From Procambarus clarkii (lineage: Eukaryota > Arthropoda > Malacostraca > Decapoda > Cambaridae), in the NCBI RefSeq assembly GCF_040958095.1, contig NC_091152.1, forward strand, positions 14,666,266 through 14,730,265: a stretch of DNA of 64,000 nucleotides, given 5' to 3'. Both the position numbers and the translations under genes were made by a program. This document shows positions 56,937-64,000 of this stretch, piece after piece (within the stretch, counting starts at the first letter, position 1; each line of letters begins with the position of its first letter). The notes under the pieces are model-generated. The model was not told where the DNA came from. It saw nothing but the letters and a program-made list of their open reading frames with translations, and did no database searches.

Positions 56937-56993
56937 GTTAAGAGGCGGGACCAATGAGCCAGAGCTCAACCCCCGCAAGCACAACTAGATAAA
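56937..56993 (+). mobile_element. LINE tail fragment (type 1) between CA tracts
   Basis: 'acggttaagaggcgggacca', 'atgagccagagctcaacccc' and 'gcaagcacaactag' with CA repeats just before and after. Confidence 0.8.
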
Positions 56994-57524
56994 CACACAC
57001 ACACCTGCCCAGAACGTTCATTTAACAAAAAAAAACTCCTACCCCCCACACGGAAAAATATACATATCCCCCCTAGCCTCCGAACGCACCCTCATTGGGT
57101 ACACCCCACTTCCCCCTTCCCCACAACACCCCTTTTAACTAGAGAACAAGCAACCCCCCTCCCCCATCATCCCCTCACCCCCCCATACTAGCAAACACTC
57201 CCCTCCTTCCCCACCTCCACATAACGTATGCAATAACATGGACATAATTGACGATAACTCGACCCTCAGCCGAACATATCCGCCAAATGTCTGAAAACAA
57301 TCACAGGAGAAATAACCTCCCTCGAGAAATATGATCATTGCTCCGCTCCTTGATTTGTTGAACACCTGAAATATGGTCATAAAGCCAATTGTGAGAGGGA
57401 CGCCCAGGAAGTTATTCTCACAGTTACTATTATTATCGAGTAAAAAATATGAGAACTTTCCATTTGCTTACGACTTATTCAACTTCGTTTCGCTTCGTTT
57501 TCTTGTGGCAATTATACACACACG
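56994..57524. other. C-rich spacer
   Basis: 'ccccacttcccccttcccc' type sequence then unique DNA; no gene recognised. Confidence 0.5.
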
Positions 57525-57556
57525 CGCACGCACACACACACACACACACACACACG

Positions 57557-57648
<92 letters not shown>
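57525..57648. repeat. (CA)n microsatellite
   Basis: A CA tract with CG interruptions at the left. Confidence 0.95.
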
Positions 57649-57651
<3 letters not shown>

Positions 57652-57655
57652 TTTT

Positions 57656-57779
57656 AGAGCCCAATAGGCTCAGGAACCTGTACACCTGTTTATAGACGGT
57701 TGAGAGGCGAGACCAAAGAGCCAGAGCTCAACCCCCGCAAGCACAATTAGGTGAGTTCACACACACACACACACACACA
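57656..57779 (+). mobile_element. LINE tail fragment (type 1) plus CA tract
   Basis: 'gagcccaataggctcaggaa', 'gcgagaccaaagagccagag' and 'cacaattaggtgagttcaca' followed by about 22 bases of CA. The CA tract leads straight into the next LINE copy. Confidence 0.85.
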
Positions 57780-58192
57780 ACTGAGAGGTATGAGCTACGA
57801 GGAGAGACTACGGGAATTAAACCTCACGTCACTGGGAGACAGAAGAGTTAGAGGGGACATGATCACCACATACAAGATTCTCAGAGGAATTGATAGAGTA
57901 GATAAAGACAGACTATTTACTACAAGGGGCACACGCACTAGGGGACACAGGTGGAAACTGAGTGCCCAAATGAGCCACAGAGATATTAGAAAGAACTTGT
58001 TTAGTGTCAGAGTGGTTGACAAATGGAATGCATTAGGCAGTGATGAGGTGGAGGCTGACTCCATACACAGCTTCAAGTGTAGATATGATAGAAGCCAGTA
58101 GGCTCAGGAACCTGTACATTAGTTGACTGGCCGTTGAGAGGCGGGACCAAAGAGCCAGAGCTCAACCCCCGCAAGCACAATGAGGTAAGTAC
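57780..58192 (+). mobile_element. LINE 3' end with intact C-terminal coding segment
   Basis: Open from the 5' break to a stop at 58099-58101: MSYEERLRELNLTSLGDRRV, RGDMITTYKILRGIDRVDKD, TRGHRWKLSAQMSHRDIRKN and [18 protein letters not shown]. The 3' UTR follows with the type-1 tail 'gggaccaaagagccagagct' and 'aggtaagtac'. It is close to 25021-25540 at the protein level with scattered replacements, so they are separate insertions of one family. Confidence 0.9.
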
Positions 58193-58420
58193 ACTCTGAC
58201 ACACATACTAATAAACATCAGTACAGCAAGAATTCAAAGCATCATACAGAAGGGTCATTACCAGGTCACGTGACCCTGATCACAGAGCATTAAGGCACAA
58301 GTTCATTTCACTCATTTCCTAATTACAAATTCATATCTTGGGAGGTGCCCCCCCCCCCAGCCCGACCCTTCCTTCATAACGTAAGGTAATGACAAGGAAG
58401 ACCGGGACGGAGCTAGTTAC
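58193..58420. other. Unassigned spacer
   Basis: Unique DNA with a C-run. Confidence 0.5.
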
Positions 58421-58683
58421 AAGGGGCCAGATTCACGAAGCAGTTACGCAAGCACTTACGAGCGTGTACATCTTTCCTCAATCTTTGACGGCTTTGGTTA
58501 CATTTATTAAACAGTTTACAAGCATGAAAACTTCCCATTCAACTGTTGTTATTGTTATAAACAGCCGCCTGGTGCTTCGGAGCTCATTAACTGTTTAATA
58601 ATTGTAAACAAAGCCGCCAAAGATTGAGAAAAGATGTACAGGTTCGTAAGTGCTTGCGTAACTGCTTCGTGAATCTAGCCGTC
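58421..58683. mobile_element. MITE-2, copy 2 (opposite orientation)
   Basis: Starts 'ggggccagattcacgaagca' and ends 'gcttcgtgaatctagcc'. The central unique part is the reverse complement of that in 10182-10449 ('gccgcctggtgcttcggagc' against 'gctccgaagcaccaggaggc'). The right end has 'ctagccgt' in place of 'ctggcccc', a decayed terminus. Confidence 0.85.
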
Positions 58684-58990
58684 AAGGAACAGGAGCATGA
58701 TACAAGTGCTGTACAGAACACACGGACCTACACCATCACCAGGTCACGGGAATGAGACGAGGGGGAAGTCTACATGTCTACATATTGCTACTTTCCACCA
58801 AATAGTTACTTTAAGTTACTGTAAGTTATATATAACCCATTTCAGGAGGATGGGTTGTGTACTGTGTAAGTTACAGCAAGATTCCTACTCAAGAAAAGCT
58901 CACAATTTTATCATCTTATCCTTACACCAGTACTTCTCATCCATATATCTGGCCTGATAGTATTACAGGGTATCAGGCCCACAGCGAAAT
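58684..58990. other. Unassigned spacer
   Basis: Unique DNA. Confidence 0.5.
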
Positions 58991-59312
58991 GTTTTATATA
59001 AGGCTCTACATCTGGCCGCCCCTGAGAGACTCGCTGTGTTCAGATAAGGCTCTACATCTGGCCGCCCCTGAGAGACTCGCTGTGTTCAGATAAGGCTCTA
59101 CATCTGGCCGCCCCTGAGAGACTCGCTGTGTTCAGATAAGGCTCTACATCTGGCCGCCCCTGGGAGACCTACAGTGTTCAGATAAGGCTCTACATCTGGC
59201 CGCCCCTGGGAGACCCACAGTGTTCAGATAAGGCTCTACATCTGGCCGCCCCTGGAAGACCTACAGTGTTCAGATAAGGCTCTACATCTGGCCGCCCCTG
59301 GAAGACCTACAG
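58991..59312. repeat. 46-bp minisatellite (aaggctctacatctggccgc)
   Basis: Seven units, 'ttcagataaggctctacatc' plus 'tggccgcccctgagagactc'. The left units end 'gagactcgctgtg', the right units 'ggagacc(t/c)acagtg' or 'gaagacctacag', so two sub-types are arranged in blocks. Confidence 0.9.
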
Positions 59313-60204
59313 GAAAAGCGTTCCACACACATGAACACACAAAACCTTCTATTTTTTGTGATGCGAGGCGCTAATATTTGTCAGAGGCGCTAATGCATTT
59401 TAGGCTTGAAGCAGATTAACAGAACGCGTAATACTGATGGGTAATTTATTATGGAACTTGACGAGTACTGCGAGCGGCGTTATTTTTAATTGATGTCAGT
59501 TCATCATAATGTGCCATTACGGCCGGGCACATTTATTAACAATATTAGCATTTGTCCAACTTAAATGTGTTTAACTATTTAGCATATTATAGAACGAATT
59601 ACAGAGCATAATTACAAGTTATCGACCTAGTCCACCAAACGATGGGAAGTTTTTTTTATCAAAATGAATGATCAGTCGGTGAATAAAAGATACAATTCTA
59701 TGAATGGCTTTCTACGGATATTCAAAATTTATATTAAATAAAAAAGTTTGTATTATTTAAAAAAAACGAAAGGTTCTGAACTGGGAGGGTAGTAAGAGCA
59801 CCTTAGCTGTTCTTAATAGGTACAAAGGTACTGAAAAGCCTCACCCAAAATGCTTGCCCAAGCACCTGCCGTTCCAATGGCTTTTATAGGCCTTTGAAAA
59901 CGTATCAAAATATCCATGTTAAATAATGATGTTAAATAATGTATAACGTGATGTAAAATATTGTATAAAATCCATTATGCTGATATGATATCATCATACA
60001 TAAATTATCAACAGGTATAAAAATACACAATCCAATACACATGCTTTATACTTTATTCAAATTTAATTAAAATTGTTTAAATTAATTTTGCAAAGGAATA
60101 TGAATAACCATAACCCACCATCTGCCGCAACATTATCATGTCATCACTGTCTTCATCACTACTCATCGATAAGGAAGATGAGCCATTAAGTCAATTATTC
60201 GTTG
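59313..60204. other. AT-rich intergenic DNA
   Basis: AT-rich, with no gene, repeat or element recognised. Confidence 0.5.
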
Positions 60205-60895
60205 GGAAGTCAACTACACCCACCAGGCTTGTAACAAGTCAACTACACCCACCAGGCTTGTAACAAGCCAACTACACCCACCAAGTTTGTAACAAGCCAA
60301 CTACACCCACCAGGCTTGTAACAAGTCAACTACACCCACCAGGCTTGTAACAAGTCAACTACACCCACCAAGTTTGTAACAAGCCAACTACACCCACCAG
60401 GCTTGTAACAAGTCAACTACACCCACCAAGCTTATAACAAGCCAACTACACCCACCAGGCTTGTAACAAGCCAACTACACCCACCAAGCTTGTAACAAGT
60501 CAACTACACCCACCAGGCTTGTAACAAGCCAACTACACCCACCAAGCTTGTAACAAGTCAACAACACCCACCAGGCTTGTAACAAGCCAACTACACCCAC
60601 CAAGCTTGTAACAAGCCAACTACACCCACCAAGCTTGTAACAAGTCAACTACACCCACCAGGCTTGTAACAAGCCAACTACACCCACCAAGCTTGTAACA
60701 AGCCAACTACACCCACCAGGCTTGTAACAAGCCAACTACACCCAACAAGTTTGTAACAAGTCAACTACACCCACCAAGCTTGTAACAAGCCAACTACACC
60801 CACCAAGCTTGTAACAAGCCAACTACACCTACTTAACAACCAATAACAAGCCAACTACACCTACTTAACAACCAATAACAAGCCAACTACGCCCA
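60205..60895. repeat. 29-bp minisatellite (tcaactacacccaccaggct)
   Basis: About 22 units of 'caactacacccaccaggctt' plus 'gtaacaag', with GG/AA (caggctt/caagctt) and AGTC/AGCC variants in mosaic order. The last two units carry a changed end, 'cctacttaacaaccaataac'. Confidence 0.95.
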
Positions 60896-61670
60896 CTTCC
60901 GACATCAACTCGGCCGGAAGCAAGTTTACAAGAATCCGCACTATTTCCTTAAAACTTTCTTAAGACGTTTAGAACGAATCAGAAGAGACGGAGAAATACT
61001 TTGTACTCAACAATAGGGGAGACGATAGTCCAGTTCATCAACTTCTAAACGATCAAATTAACCATTTAGCCTTCAGAATGACCCACTTGACCCAGCCAAT
61101 CAACGTCGAAAATGACACAATGGATCGGTCAATCAGTCTTCGGAATGAGACAGTAGTCGGGCCAATCACCCTCGAGTATCACACACTAAACCAGCAATCA
61201 GGCTCGATAATTACGCGCAGGCGCGCACAAAGAATCCCACAATTTCCGTCTAAAATCACAAAATGTATTATAGGAAAACAACAGAGGAAGGAACTACGTA
61301 ACACAAGCAAGCGGAAACGACAAATAGAGATGAGAGGTGAGAACAGATGGGAGTAAGAAAGCAGTCAATCGGATTTCAAAATGGGGCTAATGACCCCCCC
61401 CCACCCCCCCAATAACATTTCAAAATGAGCTCATGACCCAGCTAATCAGATTTCAAAGTGGGATAGTGATCCAACCAATTCCAAAATTTAATTCAATCTC
61501 AAAATCAGAACGGAGCTAAAATTTAACTTAATCAGATCACAATGTGAAGAAGGTGTAACAACTCATTACGAGTGGAACTCAAGTCAGTAAATCAGCAATT
61601 ATGACCTCTACGCGTGTCAGCGTCCCAGGAAATCTTTCTTTGGATGAAAGGTAAGATAATTATGAGAAGG
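60896..61670. repeat. Spacer with ~33-bp spaced CAATCA motifs
   Basis: (C/T)CAATCA or GCAATCA occurs at 61096, 61129, 61162 and 61194 (steps of 33, 33 and 32); 'cagctaatcagatttcaaa' and 'ccaaccaattccaaaa' continue near 61439-61490. It resembles a decayed 33-bp minisatellite. The 92-codon + frame at 61078 shows no recognisable domain. Confidence 0.5.
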
Positions 61671-61735
61671 GGGCCTGGTCGACGACCGGGCCGCGGGGAC
61701 GCTAAGCCCCGGAAGCACCTCAAGGTAACCTCAAG
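61671..61735 (+). mobile_element. SINE-B tail fragment (type 2)
   Basis: 'gggcctggtcgacgaccggg' and 'ccgcggggacgctaagcccc' with 'caaggtaacctcaag'. Immediately followed by SINE-D sequence. Confidence 0.8.
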
Positions 61736-61737
61736 GG

Positions 61738-61945
61738 AGTAAGCCAATATGGCCTATATAGCACTTTGGAAGGATATGAGACAGACTAAGAGGTCCTATA
61801 CGAAGAGAAAGCACTAAGCCAATATGGCTATATAGCACTTGGAAGGGATACCACGATACGGATCTGGGATAGGACGGAGTGCCCAGCCACTTAGACCATC
61901 GGGGGATTGAGCGTCGACCTGCAAGAGGAGAAACCGTCACTAGAC
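61738..61945 (-). mobile_element. SINE-D copy with duplicated tail
   Basis: The minus strand reads 'gaggtcgacgctcaatccc'-like head sequence, 'taagtggctgggcactccgt' and 'agtgctatatagccatattg'. A second tail copy (61738-61773) lies beyond the first (61810-61850), so the tail was duplicated or two copies are nested. Confidence 0.65.
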
Positions 61946-62230
61946 AAATCTAAATAAAAATATCATTGGAGGTCGTAAAACTCTTCTAATCTTAACTTTT
62001 AATGACATTTTCCTTAGTATTCGCGTCTGTCTGTCTGTCTGTTCCCCTCTGTGTGCGGGCGCTTGTCCTTACATATCAGTGTCTATAGGGGGCTGAGCTC
62101 TAGCTCCTAAAACCCCGCCTTCAAGCTGGTTGTTACCATGTGATTTATAATTTCTTAACGTTAGAGTTTAATGTTGACTTGAAGCTGGAATACGCTTTAG
62201 TGCGTTCCATTTGTTGACCATAAAGCAAAC
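61946..62230 (-). mobile_element. Possible 3' end of a second LINE family
   Basis: The minus strand near 62200 reads 'ttatggtcaacaaatggaac' then 'gcac', encoding VNKWNA as in the LINE C-terminus, and downstream 'aaggcggggttttaggagct' then 'agagctcagccccctataga', similar to tail types 1 and 3. Diverged; only short stretches can be aligned by eye. Confidence 0.4.
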
Positions 62231-62390
62231 GATAACTTTCTTACGCTTCTTTCTTGACCAAGCAGCGAAGGAGTGCTTCCTTACTTTTCTAACTCATTTG
62301 CAGTTCCGACTTCAACCGAAATCCTTTTGCCTTATTTTCTTTCTTCTACAGGAGGCTGCTTGTCCGCCCTGTCTTCTTGTTGTTGTTAAA
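62231..62390. other. Unassigned spacer
   Basis: T-rich unique DNA. Confidence 0.5.
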
Positions 62391-62455
62391 GATTCGCTAC
62401 CTGGAACACAAAGTTCCAAGTAACACGGGCTACGGTGAGCCCGCAGTGCCTTGAG
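62391..62455 (+). repeat. Dispersed repeat with GGAAC hairpin, copy 2
   Basis: 'attcgctacctggaacacaa' and 'agttccaagtaacacgggct' match the reverse complement of 26143-26205. Confidence 0.65.
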
Positions 62456-62599
62456 CCCTGTCTATTCCCATCCGTCTACTGTACACCTAGACTGAATCCC
62501 CCCTAGTCATACTCTCGACTTGTTAGACTGAGCTCTCTCCAACTGCCCTCATAGTTTAGACTCAGTTCAGACTTTACAGCCTTGTTAACAAGCACAGGA

Positions 62600-63720
62600 A
62601 TAATGTATGGCTAAACGAAGGGTGTAAGACGACAAAGCACGTAACTAGATCATGGGCAAATATTACAAAAGAATTTAGACTCTAAATCTGAAAACGACAT
62701 GGACCTGGCTGATAGAACCAGCCCAAGTTACTGCAAGACCACACCAGAAGGGAAACAACGTAAATGGAATGGAGGAAACTAAGAATAGGCGAGACCACGT
62801 GAACAGAGAATATCAAGAACATGAGTGAGAAACTCAATAGGAGATTCCCGGAGGTCTTCACAATATAATAAGGCCAAGTGCCTGAAATGACTGGGATGGT
62901 TTCAAACCCAACAGCACTCGAGGAATTTGAGATTACCAGAGATGGAACTGAACACGGCTAACTTTTTTTAGACCCAATAAAATCTCACCATGAATACCAA
63001 GTGATAACTGTGATGACTTGTGTCGCACACTCTCCGCAATATTTGAGACACTAATGGAAGCAGGAGAACTACCAAAAAGTTGGAAGACTGTTAATGTAGT
63101 AGCAATATACAATAAGAGCAACAGACACATGGCACTAAATTACAGGCCAGTGTTCCCCACTTGCATGCTATGCCAGTAACTAGAAACAGAAACTAAGACT
63201 AGTAGTTCTTAATTCAGGGACAAAAACCCGATCAGATAGAAAATTTGGTGGACAGAGTGCTTATTTTGTGAACTGCCAGGAAGCCTTCGAAACAGTACTC
63301 GTTGGAGAAGCCACCATTAATGACATGGAAGATGTTCCAGTGGATAAAAAGTCCGTGGTAACAGCAGAAGACCACCCAGAGTGGCGAGATGATGGCTACG
63401 AGGGTCCCACATGGGTCAGAACTAAGGCCTATGTTGCCTCTGTCTATGTGAGTGGTCTCGAAGTGGGCAAAAACTCTCTCCATGTTTGCTGACGACACCA
63501 AAACTATGATAAAGAAATACATTGGAAGATCAATAAATTACAGGCTTCCATTGACAAACTGAAGGTATTAGGCAAAAAGTGGCTACTATAGTTTAACTAA
63601 CAAATATGTGCAAAGTAATGAAAGTAGGTGCTGGGAACAGGAGGCCAGACATAACATTATAATTGAGAGGAGAAACCCTACTGGAGTTTGCTAGAGTTTA
63701 GGATGTGACGGTTGAACACA
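62600..63720 (+). pseudogene. Decayed LINE reverse transcriptase (jockey/CR1-like)
   Basis: Frame changes and stops break it, but motifs occur in the expected order: LDPIKS at about 62968, IFETLMEAGELPKSWKTVNV then VAIYNKSNR at 63039-63120, LNYRPV at 63135-63152, FADDTK at 63485-63502 (the FADD catalytic motif), and KVMKVGAGNRRPDITL near 63615-63660. This is the order of the reverse transcriptase palm in non-LTR retrotransposons. The segment between NYRPV and FADD is poorly conserved. It is probably a different, older family than the 3' fragments above. Confidence 0.8.
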
Positions 63721-63837
63721 CTGGACCTGTCTCCCGGAGCCCGTATCAACCTGGTACCACTAACTGTTGATGAATGCTTAAAGAGTCGAGTAAGACCTTA
63801 CATACCACATATATCAAACTAATACTGGGATATGCAG
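63721..63837. other. Unassigned spacer
   Basis: No match recognised; it may be further LINE sequence too decayed to identify. Confidence 0.4.
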
Positions 63838-63984
63838 GCGATGAGAGACAATAACGTGGCTAAATTATGTTGACCAGACCACACACTAGAAGGTGAAGGG
63901 ACGTCGGTCCGTCCTGGACTATTCTCAAGTCGATTGTCACAATTGATCAATCCTTGTGGTCCTTCTAGTGTGTGGTCTGGTCAT
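63838..63984. mobile_element. Foldback element, copy 2 (decayed)
   Basis: The outer part 'caataacgtggctaaattat' precedes TTGACCAGACCACACACTAG at 63870. The right end is CTTCTAGTGTGTGGTCTGGTCA to 63983. The inner arms have lost the 'acgacgtttcggtcc' stretch on one side, so the hairpin is shorter than in copy 1. Confidence 0.75.
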
Positions 63985-64000
63985 CAATACTGGGATATTC

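Overview
This window looks like intergenic DNA from a large eukaryotic genome. I infer a decapod crustacean, most likely a freshwater crayfish. The inference rests on the mix of very long CA/GA/TA microsatellites, long local minisatellites, several tRNA-derived SINE families and short 3' fragments of a non-LTR retrotransposon, which match my memory of crayfish assemblies; it is not proven here. There is no prokaryotic gene organisation, and I recognise no complete host gene, rRNA or functional tRNA. Most long open frames are translations of tandem repeats whose unit length makes them open in several frames.

Layout. 1-7.3 kb: pyrimidine-rich DNA, a foldback element (1002-1140), small tandem repeats, a SINE (3316-3564), a GA microsatellite and a promoter-like CCAAT cluster (5445-5660). 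7.3-9.35 kb: GC-rich and C-rich minisatellites, then a 15-bp array that looks like a multiplied transposon end. 9.35-10.85 kb: a MITE remnant, a SINE tail, and two foldback MITEs side by side, one with an exact 7-bp target duplication. 11.2-19.3 kb: C-rich, 22-bp and 25-bp arrays, one full SINE and a second CCAAT/TATA cluster. 19.3-24.5 kb: a 500-N gap, one candidate protein-coding exon (21420-21715), a 2.4-kb 20-bp array and an E-box-bearing array. 24.7-26 kb: SINE, LINE 3' end and SINE in tandem. 28.5-32.4 kb: two large arrays with higher-order structure. 32.4-45 kb: further arrays, SINEs, and a cruciform-type palindrome with a (TA)n centre. 45-50 kb: LINE, SINE and MITE fragments. 50-61 kb: more arrays, a SINE with a perfect 26-bp target duplication, and another MITE. 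61-64 kb: SINE tails, a decayed LINE reverse transcriptase and a second copy of the foldback element.

The most coherent biology is a set of related retroelements. One tRNA-derived SINE head and central body is joined to at least three different 3' tails. One tail closely resembles the 3' end of the LINE found in the same window, with a few diagnostic base differences. Copies carrying that tail are repeatedly embedded in CA microsatellite, always in the same orientation. This suggests a LINE/SINE pair sharing a recognition tail and either targeting or seeding (CA)n. About a quarter to a third of the window is tandem repeat by eye; I did not compute this.
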